A stretch of 64,000 bases of DNA from Ooceraea biroi. Lineage: Eukaryota > Arthropoda > Insecta > Hymenoptera > Formicidae. The position numbers and the translations under genes were made by a program. Below the pieces are notes generated by a model. That model did no database searches, had not been told where the DNA came from, and was given only the letters and a program-made list of their open reading frames with translations. Shown in pieces: positions 1 to 14,600 of this stretch; position 1 is the stretch's first letter; the number at the start of each line of letters is the position of its first letter. The DNA lies in NCBI RefSeq assembly GCF_003672135.1, contig NC_039506.1, positions 14,446,001 to 14,510,000 on the forward strand. The letters run 5' to 3'.

Positions 1-3000
1 CTTTCTCTCTTCTTTCTTTTTTTCCGTCTTCGATGGAATGAGAATTAGCATTTTCAGATTTTAACGAGTGCTGGATACATTTAATAATATTTTTACTCAA
101 ACATTGTGATATGTAGACTCTGCAACAATCCTACGAAATGGAATATTAAGAAAATACGATTTTATATTTATATAACACACAGAAAATTAATAATGCCGAC
201 TTATTGTTTGCGTATTATTACGCGAGCACATCAAAGAGAATACGCAAACAAACATTTTTTCGAGTTCTCATTTGCATCAGCCAATGTTATTGACCATGTT
301 ACTGAGCGTTGCCATTATACGTGTGTTTATGAAGAACAAATAGAGGGGGTGGAACCCTTAATTGATGAAACATGTGTTTATCTCTATCGGAGCTCCGTTA
401 AGCTGATCGTGTAATTTTATGCGTTAGATCATTAACTTTTGCGTTGCGACACGTGCGCAACGTCCGCTGCACCGTAAACGTAAAGCATCGCTTTAACGCT
501 TCGCGGTGCTGGAAATGCAGCCCAGTCCTGGCTTAATGACGCGGCCGGATGTTAATTATACGATATTCCGCGGATCCCGCCGCCCAACCGCTGTGGAAAC
601 GCGGTGCCGGCCATTGGATAGAACGCAGCTCATAACGTAGCGTATGGAGGCACGGTGTGTCCTCCTCGATTTAAACGACTCGGCATTGCTGTCGTGCGCG
701 AGCCGCGTAGATGACCTGCTCCCGACTGCACTCGACGTTAACGTTGACGTTGCGGTGCACACCGGCCACCGGAAAGATCCCGGACATCCCCAAAAATTCA
801 CAACGCCAGAGTTCGGCTCGTGCAAACGTGGAAAGCTGCGCGTTCACCGTCGATGTACGCGCGAGGTATTATATTTGCGCGTTATTGTTCGACGTGGAGC
901 AGGCACGCGAAAAACGATATCCATTCATTTTCCCATTCATTCGCACGTCGACCACGTCGTAGATTGTTGTAAAATGTTGCTGTTAGTAATTTTCCCTTTG
1001 GTGCTTTGTTAGTCACGAGCTAATTATTTATAATGAGGCTGCAAGCACGTGCGCTTTACTCGCGCGCGACCGCATCTCGAGGAACGTCATTCACCAAGAC
1101 GCGAGCCTGATGTAAGCTTGACAAATTTTTCAAACAAATCCGCGCGTAATGAGTGAAGACACGCGGTGCCCACGAGAGAAAAGGAAAATCATCGTGCTTG
1201 TGCTTTCACCCGAGAGCCGAACTTCTAAGGTTTAAACTTTCGTAATGAAGTCTCGGTCTTTAGAGCCCTCGCCGTTCCTAGCTCGTTCGTTTAGAACGAC
1301 GGTGGTTGCGGGAAATTTATCACCATTCACCGGTGATACTTTTGCGCGACATTTGTCAGCGTTACGTCGACCGATTCCACGACGCCCGACGACGACGTTG
1401 ACAACGACGGCGAATCGATCGAACAGATCGATTCGGCACGATTATACCGCGCTGAGTGCTGACTCCCATTCTCGTTCGCGATCGAAGGGGTCGTAAAGTC
1501 GGTGGTTGGTGCGCGAGCTAGGCGCCGGAAAGTTGGGCGGACGATAGACAGTTCGCTCAATTATTAAAATAAAGTCCCAGCACTAGTTCCCGAGCGACGA
1601 ACGAGACGATGGCGGCGGATTCGTCGCGAGAATGAAGCTGGGAATTCGCGTCAATCTAATTCATACACGTCTGGCGTGCAATCGGGACGCCTGGAATCGT
1701 TGGAACGCTTCGGCGTCTGGATGGAGGATCGTTGCTGCTCGCAACCGGCCGGCCTGCTGCATGATCGTCGCGCGTCGTCCGAGCATGGTTTTAATTACGC
1801 TGAATGAAAGCAATCGGAAAAATGTTGTGATAAAAGGAGCCGGCCCTTGCGACAAATAAATCAATGCGACGCGATGAAGGTGATTTTTGCGATGGGACCA
1901 TATTGTATAATATACATATACATTATATAGAGAATATTGTAGAGCATTTATAATAAATGTATGCATGTGCTAGATGGAAATCTTTTAGTTATTTGATATA
2001 AAAAGATGAATAATTACAAACTCTGTTCTCAGTTTTATTAGAATAATATTTTATGTTTACTTAATTAAGGCGGAGCGTTTACAAATTATAAAAAGGTACC
2101 TATGACATTTATATCCATTGCGGTATATCTAAAGTTCTAAATACGAAGCTGAGAGAATTCCGACGTTGAATCCATCATCGCATCATTCGACGCTGTTTTA
2201 ATCGCGATGTATTCCATTTTGAGCGCTGCAACTTTACGATCAATATAGTATACATGTACATACCTACCACGTTCTAAATAACAAAAGTAGCTCGTCTGAG
2301 CGGTGAACATTGCGTTTCCTAACGTGGAAGCGATGAGGTCGTGCCCCCGCCCGCGTTCGCAAGCGTTATCCTGATGAATTATAACGGCGTGATGCATTAC
2401 TTGCAGAAAGATCGCGATTCTTCACCCCGCCTCATTCGTCATCTTGCCCTCGCACCGCGTGCATTATGCACGGCACGTCTTACGATTGCGCGCGGGTCCT
2501 GCTTATGTGTCTGCGTAACGTTACGTTAAGGGTTGAAACGTCGTATGATTGTACACTCGCGTATTTGCACAGTATGCGCGAGCGCGTACGCACCTCGTAT
2601 GTATGTACATGCTCGTACGTGTACTTTCGTAACTTGTGACTTGAACAACACCGCAGTGCGCCCTGAACTCGGTGCAAACTTGATGACACGAGGGTACGCC
2701 GGGATATTTTTGATTAATAACGGCGAGAGCATTAAATCCTTGGCGCGCTTTTAAATTAAACACATCACTGCAGGCAGATGCTTGCAAAAAGATTAGCAGA
2801 ATATTATAGAGAAAACTTTTTCTGAACTTCTAACTAGAGCAGCTTAAAAAGAGAGCGGTACCAACTCGTATTTCACATAACAATTTTATTCTGTGCGGTG
2901 TGCTCGCGCGCGACATTAATTATATCAGAAATACGTTAATAATTAAGATAAATGATGAGAATTAGTGAAACATGATGTGTGTGCCATGGCTAAACGACGG

Positions 3001-5034
3001 GAGATATAATTTCCCGATCTCCATTACTTTTCTGATATAATAAAAACAATGTTAACATTATTTTCACATGTATTACCATACACTATGTCATACGCCTGGC
3101 ATTTCGTCGAATAATAAATTTCTACTTTACGCTTCTGGAGCCGCGCTACAATATCCATATATACATCTCTAATATCATCCATCCATGTTCACCCCCTCGA
3201 CACGACGTTCGGCATCCGATAATGAAATTGTGATCTTGCGTGAGCTCGATTTTTCGAAATTCGCAACCGGTGCACTTCGAGATGCACTTGAAGAGGACGA
3301 AGTAAAACGGCCAACTCGGTGAGTACGGCGAAGTTTCGGTGTTAGCCGACGGCACGCATTCTTCGGTTCTGGCAGCAGAGAGCATCCGAGCCAATGATTA
3401 CATTCCTCGAGAAGCGTCGACCCGATGTTCCGGCGACGGCACCGAAATAATAATATCGCTCGATTGCACCCCGCCGGCTGGATTAGGTCGGTCGTGCGGA
3501 CCGGCGGAGAGCCACTGGGTTTCCGTGTAGCTTGCTTGAATGCACAAATGATTGGTGAGATCGCGGTAGCAAGTAGGCGCCTGGCGTCTTTACCCCCGGT
3601 TCGTCGGTTCGTTGCTCTTACAATGGCCCGGTGAACCTTCTGAGCCCTCCGATGAAAGAGAAAGAGAGAGTAGAAGAGGGAGAGAGAGCGGGCTTTCCTC
3701 TCGTGGCGACCTGCTCGCGCGGCCACCTGCTATGCACATCCAGTCATCCCTCTCACTGCTATGCTCGTGCCCGTGCCGTTATTCCCCACGAAAGGGGTGA
3801 CTTTTCTGCGACATCGCGCGCGCAGCTACCTGCACCCGGCCACGTGCTCGTCTTACAATCTACTTTGGTCAATTCACTGCAACGCGAGAAACAAGAGTTC
3901 AAAGTGAGTCTGCTCGTATCGCAAGCATGACACGTGATGAAGTAGATGCCGTCGACGGTTGGATTCATGTGGAGTGCGAATTGTGGATGAAGTTTCGCTG
4001 ATTGATCGCTCCGTGCGTTGCAGTCTCGCGCTTTTCTTCCGATGGGAATTTAATACGCTTGCGATGATCGCGTTTCATGTATATTCGAATGCCCAGTCTG
4101 GTGTAATACAATAAGTGTAAGTCAAAAGTGCAGCTGAACCCGAAATCGGTTATTCTTTATATGTTTTTTGTTGCATGTGTTTTGCACTATGAAGTTCTCT
4201 TGTACTCGAAACGTTTCCTTTTGTTTTTAATGTCATGGAGCGTGCCTTTGCGGTCCGTCTTGTTCTGCATCTGTACGGTTCGGTGAATTTACGTCAGCTT
4301 TCTTCTGCAGGAAAACATTTTGCTCCTGCATTGATCGGCGATAATGAGATAAAATCCAATTAAAATTGTAATTATGGTTTCACACACACAGAGGACGCAC
4401 AGGCTCTCTGTGAAATTCCAATATTCAAGATTGCGATACTTAACTGTCATAAGTATGTATTATTATTCAGGTGCACTTAATACGCATATTTTAATTGTCT
4501 TTAATTTGCGCATTCTTATATGAAAGTCTGTCACGCATTTGTAAAACGCTTTCTTCAAATTGAATGTATCTTTTGGTACGTGTTGACTTACATTTGCTTT
4601 AAATATTATTTTATATATTATAATATTATTATAATATCAATTTATGTTTATACTGCTATACAATTATTGCTTTTGTATTTATGACGCTTTGTATATCAAT
4701 TTTAGTTTTGTACATTTATTAATTTTTATCACATTAATTTACCTATCAATTATAACTTACGTACACAATGTCATACGACTACAATAAATGTCATTTACAC
4801 CACCTATTAATATAATAATGTCTGTTAATAAACAATATAATAAATGTTATCGACATTGCGTATTAATAATATCCGATTATAAACATCGTTTAGAATTTAA
4901 TAGATTTTATTACTCAAAATCCGTTTTCCTTCAACTGCGTAATAACGTTTAAAGAAATAGTTTAAAGCACAATATATATTGTACTAATGAAGTATATTAA
5001 CCCATAGCTTTATCGCGTAATTGATTGCGTTAAC
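1..5034. other. Non-coding, CpG-rich then AT-rich stretch
   Basis: I see no supportable gene. Short ORFs occur on both strands, overlap one another and have no recognisable motif. Up to about 4 kb the base composition is CpG-rich. From about 4.4 to 5.0 kb it becomes AT-rich and low in complexity. It could be intergenic DNA or part of a large intron; the sequence alone does not decide. Confidence 0.5.
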
Positions 5035-6073
5035 AAAGGACGATGGGTAAAATAGGTCGATTTTTGCCCCCGAAGTGTAACGAAAGTTATACATGTAGCC
5101 TTATATTTTGAAGGTCGCTGAACACAATGGTAGTATTTATATTCGTCTAAACCCATGGGAAAGTTGTAAAAAATCGCCTTAAAGAAGTCGAAGTAAGTGA
5201 CGATTTTCGTCAAATTATTCAATGATATGTTTATTAATTCTGTGTGTATGTGTGTGTATGTACACGTACACATGCATGCACGTACCCACGCTGTATAAAA
5301 AAAGTAAAAAAGTTATTTTATATGTCATCTGAGTCTGAAGAGGCTTCTGCATAAAATACGCTATTTAAATGGTCACCAGGAACAGGTATCGAATTCAGAT
5401 AGCGAGCATAAGAAAAAAACCATAGGACTGTTGCTACATGCGAGCAACAGCCTACTACACGGGCACCAACTTTACAATTACCCAAGTGAGTCACTATAGC
5501 TGAGAAGCCAGAAGCATTTTTATCTATTAATACATAAACGAAATATTTAGTTGATTTTGAATGACGAGAGCGTATACGTGTTTTTAATAAAAGAACATTA
5601 GTAGGATCTAATTTAATATTATATTTTCTTAAATCAAAATGAATTGTATCTCGAGAAAGTAGAGGGGCGAATGACGACGCGTGCGCATTACTTCACATAT
5701 ATGTGTATTATCTCGTGTGCGTATTAACATATTTTATTTTATGCCAAAGTCACTTGAAATTCAGATATCAACGCTGTACTTTTTTATACAGCGTGAGTGC
5801 GTGGGTGCGTGAATGCGTGTGTACGTGTACACACACTCACACATACACACATACACACATACACACAGAATTAATAAACATATCATTGAATAATTTGACG
5901 AAAATCGTCACTTACTTCGACTTCTTTAAGGCGATTTTTTACAACTTTCCCATGGGTTTAGACGAACATAAATACTACCATTGTGTTCAGCGACCTTCAA
6001 AATATAAGGCTACATGTATAACTTTCGTTACACTTCGGGGGCAAAAATCGGCCTATTTTACCCATCGTCCTTT
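5035..6073. mobile_element. DNA transposon remnant with ~270-bp terminal inverted repeats
   Basis: The left arm (about 5035-5305) and the right arm (about 5781-6073) are inverted copies over roughly 270 bp. Both outer ends read AAAGGACGATGGGTAAAATA (left) or its complement (right). The arms differ mainly by length changes in an internal CA/TG-rich tract and by scattered substitutions. The two arms account for the near-identical short ORFs seen on opposite strands here; those are arm shadows, not genes. Between the arms, on the minus strand, is the tail of a transposase (see 5318-5692). I could not define a target-site duplication. The superfamily is uncertain. Confidence 0.8.
5318..5692 (-). 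pseudogene. C-terminal fragment of a DDE-type transposase
   Basis: The minus strand is open for about 125 codons with no ATG, so it lies outside simple ATG-ORF calls. The translation contains RDTIHFDLRKYNIKLDP, then a basic stretch RIRSRHSKSTKYFVYVLI, then GARVVGCCSHVATVLWFFSY, and ends in a Ser/Asp-rich tail and a TAA (complement at 5318-5320). The Cys/His motif after GARxVG is what I associate with the tail of insect DDE_Tnp_4-like transposases (recall, not a search). The N-terminal and catalytic parts are missing, so this is a dead fragment inside the long-TIR element. Confidence 0.65.
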
Positions 6074-9000
6074 ACGGTTGCAAGTTTACGAGATTCGCGG
6101 ATTCGCGTTTTCAGTAAAATAGTAACCGTCTCGTTTTTAACGTTGCTCCGAATGTATTCCGCTGACACCGCGTTTCTTTTGTCCACCACGCGAAATGTAA
6201 AAGTCGTTTCCGTGGGGTGCGCGCGTGGCATTTTTGCACTGAATATTCCCGTAATTCGTCGCGGGCTCTTTTTGATCACGGCGAAAGTTTCCCGGAGCCA
6301 CTCTCGCGGGTCGATGCGAAACGCAACGTGGATGAAGGCTCCCCGCATCCCTCGAAAATTGTGTTTTACATAACAATTTGCATTCACCCTTAGTTGCGCC
6401 GACCGGTATTCATGAGTGCCGGGTCTAGTGCCGAGTGCACTTAAATCCTTAAACCGTATTACCGAGGACGGCGGAGATACGTAAGTAAGGCACGTAAATG
6501 CCGCAGTCCGGAAACTCTCCTCGCGTCTGCCGTCTCACTTTCGGCACTTTTCTCTCCCATTTTCTCGGGAAATTACGTTTTCGTACATGGCGTTCTTCAC
6601 CCGTCTCGGGTAGTGTAACGAAGTCGAGCTCGAGAGGAGACAGAAGTCTCCTCACTCGAGAAAAGGGGAAACGTATCTTCCTGCGGTATCGGGAGACGAG
6701 AACGAAAAGACGAGAAGTAGGATACGTAAAAGAGAGAAGACAGAGATGCATCACGCGTGTGAAGCATCACGCTGAACTGGTACGTAACGACGATGGGACA
6801 GAGACACGGCGTGCTGTTAGCGAAACTTCAGCGAAACGAACCCCAATGAAAAGGCTCTCTTGCATGTGGTGCCTTCGTGCCTGCACGAGGGTTTCGTGAC
6901 CGAAGCCCTCGCTAAATGGCGCCGACCTGTCGAGTTCGTCTGATAGAGATCCTGCGACGTATGGCAGGACGCGTTTGCTCAGAGAAAGCCTCGTTTCGTC
7001 AGCTCCGCGTCAGCCCGCGCGCGGCGAGGCGAGGCGTGATTCGAAGACCACCGTCGCCGTCTTCGTCTTTAGCGCCGTTTCGTTCGAAACGTTTCCTTCT
7101 AAATGTCCACGAAACGTGCGCTTTGTCAGTGCCTTCGTCGGCGTAATGGACGTCATTCGAGCGGAGAACACGCGCGGCACGACGAGCACTCCGTCACGAT
7201 TGCCGATCGATCGCTGAACAGGACTATGTATCTCTGAGGAGACTCCGTGACGCTTGGCGCTTGTGATTTACGCGAGAATATATTTACGGGAACAATCAAT
7301 CTGATAAACCGGGAATGGCGATTTTGCCGGTGAGTTATCCTCGCGCGACTGAAATAAAGTCTCGTAGAATTGAATTAAGTTTCCCCCATCGTGAGGACGT
7401 CTGGGCCCGAGAATGCTCGCTGCCGGATCGAACCGAATGAATTCAGCGGTACCGATAAATTTAGCCGCCGATTATCGCTCTACCCACCCTTGTAGCATAT
7501 AGGAATCGTTCGCTCGTTCATTTGTAAAACTTCGAACCGATGAGTAGTGACGCTCGTATCGAGTCGCATCGAAATCGAATGGATGCAGCTCGACGGTGAC
7601 GTCGCGCTGTCGCAAGTGTTCGTGTATTGTTGACGCGGGAGTTGGTGCAACTTAGGTCGAAGTCTGCGGATATGCAAGTCGAGTGGGTGGTTGACTTCCG
7701 CCGTCACGGGGAAGACAGCCGATTTTGAGGGAAAGCGCGAGGCGAACGCGGCGAACAGGAAAACAGGGAGTAGACTAGAGGGTAGACCAAAGAGTAGACA
7801 GGGAGAAACGCACCGTGTCACGTCGTGGAAGACTCGATCGTGTCGTCGACGAGCGGGCCGCGTTGTTCCCATTGATCGACTCGATTTTCCCAGCGTACAC
7901 GGGACTTTGGTCTACTCGCACCACCCGCGGGGGATTCGGCACTTTGACGAGCTCGCGTCGCGACGGGACCGGATGTCCGTCCCGTCTCGAGCATTTCCCA
8001 TCACCTCGTGCGGTATTTTCCTTGCCACCCTATCCATCTACAGGCGCCCATTCGCCCGTTCGCGCGCGTTTAACGACCACGTTTCCGTTTCTCGCTCTGA
8101 GCTCGCTAGTCCTCGAATTAATTCGGCTCGACCGAACTCGGTGGTTGCTGGACCGGCTCTTGCAATCGCGATTTCGATCTCTCATGTTGTTCCTGCCGCT
8201 TCCGCTGCTGCAGTTTCGTTGATGCTTCGAGCACGCGGAGACCGATATCGGATTTTCTTTTCTTCCGGCCAACGAGCTGGATGGTTTAATCGCCTTCGTC
8301 AAGGCGGAAGTGCAGAATCGTCGCTGCACGGTTAATGACTAATCTCGGATCAATTCCGCGGGAGCTCGTATATATATATGTAAGTACGCACGGAAAATTT
8401 CTTGCCGCGTGTTCACGCGCGCGTAGACGCTTGATGATGAACGGCGAAGTTGCGGCGAGACGTGGTGAAACGACGCATAGCAACGGGAGTTTATGGTGCG
8501 GCAACTCGCTATTATTTGAATGAATGCTTCGCGCGCGGGGAATCCCGTTCTGGGGAGAATATATTGCGTGCTGCTCGCTGCAAGTTGCAATTGACTCGCG
8601 TATCTCGATATGTAATCCGACAAAACTTGATGCTTCGCCAGAGACATAATGTCTAATGTCTCTTATGTAGCAATATGGAGGAAATACTCTGAACGCGTGA
8701 ACGATGAAGAGTTATTTGTGAACATTCGTTTTATGATACTGCATATACACAAAACTTATACCATGACTATATATATTTTATTATACCAGATGGAATTTTC
8801 GAAAACAATATATTTCATTATTAATATTTATTATAATAACAAACTATGAAATTAAGATATTGTATGTTAACTAAATCGGCTAATTATGGCAGATTATTAA
8901 TATTTTTTTAGGCAGTAAGATAAAGTCTTGATTATGTATTTTGCTTTACTTCTTCATTCTGCATTTTAACGACGAATTTCTTGTTCTTCTTAGTTCTTCT

Positions 9001-11658
9001 TTACCGCTTGTTTACTTAATGACTATTTTTTCCATCTAAGTGCACGGTAAATAAAGGTACTCCTCTCAATGCGTTCAATGAGTTACTGTACCGTCCGCTT
9101 TGTTTAAATCCTCGTCGTTTCTCATTTCCGCGTGCAATTAAAATCATGAAGCCAAAGTAACTTGGTGCCTTTGAAGAGTTACACGGTTTAATCTCCGCTT
9201 CCTCTGCCGGCCATCTTTTTTAATCTTTAATGAATGTCATCTACCCTCTTCACGCCCTTAGGAGACACAGTCGCATATTTCAGTATCCAGCATTGCGTTT
9301 GCCGTCGTATTCGCCGACGTGCACCTTAACCGTGTTATAAAATGTTATTTTCGTTTGCGCCGTAATTCTCCTTACGTTCTTAAAAATACAGGTCTCGTCG
9401 CAATCTCTCCAAGCGCGCGACACATTTCTACTATAAAAGTAAAACGCGAATAATTATAAACGAATGAGCTCGCATGCATTATTGCTCCTCCATCGTGCAT
9501 GAAATGAGAAATTGCGTTTCCGATTCTAGATTAATCAAATAATGTGGCGACGTAATCAACAACATAACAATTTGCGTAAGATTATACCATACTTAATTTG
9601 ATCAAGATAGGCGAGACAATCCCCAGATCAATAGCTCGCGATTGTTACAAAAGAAAGAGAGAGAGCGAAGAAAGAATATTCTACACATACACATAACGTA
9701 GACTCGTAGAGTACAATAATGCAATGAGGCTATTACATAAATAATTCAACAGATTAACATAGAGTTTGGGCTCGTAATAATAAGCTATTCGTATGAGCAT
9801 GATTCGCGAAGCGGAATGTTTATTACATTCCAAGCTCTTCATTAATTTATCCACGTCATAGTCACGCGTTTGCATCATGCCAGTACTGACAAACAATATA
9901 CCAAATAATATAACGTTTCGTCCTCTCGCTTAAATTAATACCCATACTAATTATTAAAACTTTCGGAGTACGCAGTAATAGAGACAAAAGTATAACTCTA
10001 ATTAGCCACACGTAATAATTATGTAATTAAAAAGTTGTCATTGCAACTATTGTAATATGAATTAAATATATGCAATATAAGATCGTACGCATGTACGTCT
10101 AAATAAAGTGGAAATCATATTTTCAAAATATTTTATATATTATATAATACATATTATATGTATTACATTATGTAGTTATCGTGGCTTTTTATTTCGTTTT
10201 TTGAATCAAGTTGCACGATTCATGTATCAGGAGTTTCAGATTGCGATCAGCTGCTCGATCCACGCACACGTGTCCAAGTACGACGTTTGAATACATCAAT
10301 GTTTCCTCGATTTTAGCTGCAGTCATTATGATAATTAACGTTAAATTATATTCACGAGCGGAAGGAGATCGATAGAGCTCGGATTTGTCTCGTCGAGAAG
10401 AAAAGGTAATTCTCTCCGGCGAGGATCTGCTGCATCAAAAGAGGATAGGACGGAGTGCGAGGAAAGAGGGGGACACAAGGAGGAGGGAGAGACAAAAATA
10501 GAGAAAAAGAACGAGGGCAGTGGTAAGGAGCACAATGGATAAAAAGGGGAGAGAAGCAGCACGATTTGATAAGACTTTACATTAATACAACTCTCTTTTG
10601 GAACATCCCATGAGGAAGAGAGACGGGCGGACTATCATCCTCTCTTCCTATATTTAACTTCGTCTCATCGAGCAAAAAGGAAACCAACTTATACCCCCGG
10701 AGGCACTGTCTCCTTAGTCGAGATTACATGGATAATTGGGGTCTCCATCTACTCATTCTTTTCCCACGTCCCGTTTCACCTCGACCTCAGCCTAGCTCCT
10801 CCGCGCCACCAACTGTGGATTCACGTAGGTTCGCGAAGAGGAAAGTCTCGTCGTGGGGTTCCCTTTGAACCCCCGGCAGCTCGAGTGGCTAATTCGAGTC
10901 GCGACGAGACCGGGGACACCAAGAGTGGTTAGAGAATTGAAAGCACGGTCAAGCCAGCCGGTTCCCCGAGTATTTTCGCCGAGTAATCAATTCCGTGGAA
11001 CATTGTCTCCGCGCGGAACATCGTCAGTAAAATAGAGGATGGAAAGTAGAATCGCGAAGGGAGATACATGTTGGTACTAATAATCCTTCGGGGGAAAAGG
11101 GAAGAAAAAAAGAGAAAGAAATAGGCAGGGACATGCTCGTAGGATCTATCAATAAAAACGCTCGAGCCCATCGAGCGTTGTGAGCGAGAGAGATTGGTGA
11201 TATTGAATATTGATTGAATCTGAATAAATATGAATCGTTGAATAAATATGTATGGCTTATAAATTCGTAAAGTTTTCCCGAGGAAAAAAAGGCTTACTTT
11301 CCTCCCTTTTGCGCATTCAATATTTATCCCCTTTTACGAAATGCCTCTAACTGAGAAAGAGAGACCGAAATTGCATATGAATTTCTATCGATAACGATTT
11401 CTTATCCTATCTGCTGGATGCTGGAAGCTGGTTGTCTCGTCGAGAGTCCGATTTCAAACAGGTTCGTCAATCATTTCGTTATACTCGAAATCATATCAGC
11501 AGGAATCAATTGATCGCGAAGAGTTGTTGCTGAAGCTGTCGATGGGCGTCGGGAAATTAACGAGCGACACTGGATGTAAAACAATTATCGTTAGCGTGAT
11601 TTATTATCGCTCACGACTCATTGAAAGCATGAGGAACAGAGAAGGAGAGAGTGAAAAA

Positions 11659-11682
11659 GAGAGAGAGAGAGAGAGAGAGAGA
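11659..11682. repeat. (GA)n microsatellite
   Basis: A pure GA dinucleotide run of 24 bases inside a longer purine-rich tract. Confidence 0.95.
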
Positions 11683-14600
11683 AGAAGCGAGAGGAAACAA
11701 AGGATAAAAATAAATCAAGCTATTAGTCCAAGATCGATTGCAGTTCGCAGTGAGCTCGCGAGCAACTTTCCCCCGCGAGTAACAGTACCGCAAGTTTAAG
11801 ACTCATTAGTGTTCGGGGGGTCAATCACTCTCACGTGCCATTAGTCACTCCGTGAAGCAATTATTTCTCAACGGTATCTATGGTAATGTCAATGATAGGG
11901 CGATCTGTGAGAGACGGGAGACCAGAAGGGAGACCGAGAAACCAAAGAACTTGCCATCGTCTATCCTCCGGAAGTTTCTTTCCGCTCGCAGTTCGTCGGA
12001 GGCGCGGCGGAAGTTGACGGGTCAGAACGTACACGCAATAACGCGACGGGACGCACGAGCGGAAGCTGGGGAGACGTTTTTCGGGAGAACGGGGGATCGA
12101 TGGAGCGCGAGGACGAAGGGTAGCCGAAGGGCCCGTGGGGTTATCACGCGCCAATTCCCCGATCGCGCGCGGTTTTCGCCCGCCTTTATGACTGATCGTA
12201 AATGCGACGCGGAACGTTTGCCAAACCAGACCGCCGGAGTGGCGGCGGCACCAGCCCTCTTCATCTCGACGGGAAACTCCGCGGGGTTGAGCGACGCGGG
12301 ACCCTTTACATCGCTAATATCGCGCGATTGTGGCACTCCTTACTTCTCGCCGCGCAGGAAGGCGAAAGAAATGTCTTTCACTCCGCGGTCTCCCGGCGCC
12401 CGCGAGCGCTGACGAAGTATTGTGGACGTACCGCCATGTTGACGAGGACTGGGGAGCGAGTCACAATGGCCAGCAACGGGCGTTCGACTGGATGGAATTT
12501 CACTCCGACAAAATTTAATTTCTTCGGGAGCTCGTGTCCGAGGAAACGCGATAGAGCGTCTCGCAAGGATTGGATATCCAGCCTTAGTACGACGAGAGAC
12601 GTGGGGGAGGCTGCGGGGGTAGGGGCAGGAAGGAGCAACGCCGTGGTAGACGCCGTGAGAATCGGACCGCCGGGCGATCGGGGTGGGATTTGCGCGAAGG
12701 GTGCGTGGGAAGGGAAACGCCGGCTATGAACGGACGTGGCCTTTTTCCGTTGAAAGAGCGAAAAATGAGGATTCCGTGCGCGGAGGCGGAGTTATTGAAT
12801 ATCAAAGTTTCGGAATTCCGCGGTGCCAGCAAAGTTCACTCGAAAACATAACTTATAAGTAACTTCGACCGGGACGGTGGTGTGGGCGAGAGAAGAAGGA
12901 GGCCCCTTCTCCTGTTAAGGAGGGGGTACGAGGACAGGGAGACGACTAGCGCGAGTCACCCGCGCACTAGGGGTGAAAAAGCAGGAGGACGGAAGTCGGC
13001 GAGTCGGGGGGGGGGGTTCTCTGAAAATGGCGGAGGAGGAGTCCGCTCGCGTCGTGAGAGGGGGGCGGCCGTGAGGGGGATGCCGAAGAGAGAAGACGGA
13101 GGGTGGCGGTGGGTGGCGAACGAGGTAGGGAACGAGAGCCGGGATCATTCGTCTCCCCCTGAGCCGGAAGTTAGGCCGAGGCCGATCCGACCCGATGGCG
13201 AAGTTTGGTCGGAGTCCAAGTCGCTAAAAGGAAGAAAATTTCAGAAAATACGGGGCGGACGCGCGCGCGCGAGACCACGTCGCGAGCCATCAGCGGAATT
13301 TAACGCGGCCGGCGCTTTAGCGTTGCGGCCCGGCTCGGCATAAAACTCGCGGAACTCGCTTAAGCGGACCAACGTCGGCGACGCGACGCTCGCAGAATGT
13401 CGTGGCTCGTGACGAACGAGGAAAAGGGAAGCCTCTGAGCGTGAACCGGGTGTCTTAAACGAGACAAAAAGGGGAGACAGGACGACGAAGGGTTGGGGCA
13501 AGATGGAAGGCTGCAGGATGAGCTCGTATCGCGTTGCGGCGGTACCGGGAGCGCCGCAGGAGAAAGACACTCCTTCCGGAGGAGACGTGCGTGGGGTGGC
13601 GGGTTCTTGTTCCAGACGTGGTTTTAATGGCATCGGGAAGTCGGACTTTGTGATGTAGAAGAGACGCACGGTAAGTGTCTCGTTTAACCTGACGATGGGC
13701 AAACCATGTAATTTCGCTCGCACTCTCTTTAGGTAGATTTATATGTAAGACGAAAGAAGTGCTCTAACGGCACTTAAACTGATGGCACGTTTGTGCGTTT
13801 CGCAGTCTATTATGCTGTCTGTTGCTCCTTCTTAATTCGTCCTCTTGATGCAACATTTATTTGTTTCTGAAAGAAGGGAAGTACAGACGTGGCACAAATT
13901 GCTTAATTGATGGACACCGCAAATTCCTGTATCTTGCAAATCGGTTAACAAATAATTAACTCGGAGAGTTATTGTTTATATAACTTCCGAAGCAGAGCTG
14001 ACGTTATCTTTACTGCCCGACAATCTCGTTTCGCGTTGAATAATAAAAGGAAGATCGTGCACCACATTTCCATACAAAACTTGATCACTTTTAACGAAGT
14101 GGCCGCAGTAACCCGGACGATTACGATTATGGCCGCAATCTTGCACTCTTACGTTGCCCTTTCGCACGTAGTGCTCGAAAGTTTGAGAACATAGAGTGCT
14201 GCTGGTACACGGAACCGTTACTGCAAGATCGACTCTCGAAACAGAAACGAAACAATTCGTTTCTCCGAAAAGATCCTTTTTTGGGGGAGGAAAATTATAA
14301 TTAAATATTTAATATTATTTATAATCCCCACATTTAAAATTAAAAATATTAATACATTCATTCTCTATACGTAAGAAAATCTTGCAATAGTAAGTCTATA
14401 TCCAGCAAAGTACTTCGCACCGGGCGCAATCGGTGACGAGAAGCTTGCCTCTTCAAAGTGGGCGAGGGGTGGAAAGTAACGGCGCGTTTAATGCATTCCA
14501 TTTTGAAGAAAGAGAGGGAAACGCCATGCGGTGGAATATGTATCGTGCTCGAGTTCGCGAAGTCGGATTCGCGTTGCTGGGATATCATTCACGCGGATTG

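Noticed and set aside
5010..6122. Two similar ORFs (87 and 139 codons) on opposite strands
   Set aside because: Translations of the long TIR arms; the real coding remnant is the minus-strand transposase tail between them.
7691..8335. 214-codon plus-strand ORF
   Set aside because: A second long ORF overlaps in another frame, no conserved motif, and the composition is explained by CpG-rich DNA.
12882..13343. 153-codon Arg/Gly-rich plus-strand ORF
   Set aside because: A GC-rich block with long open frames on both strands; no family resemblance.
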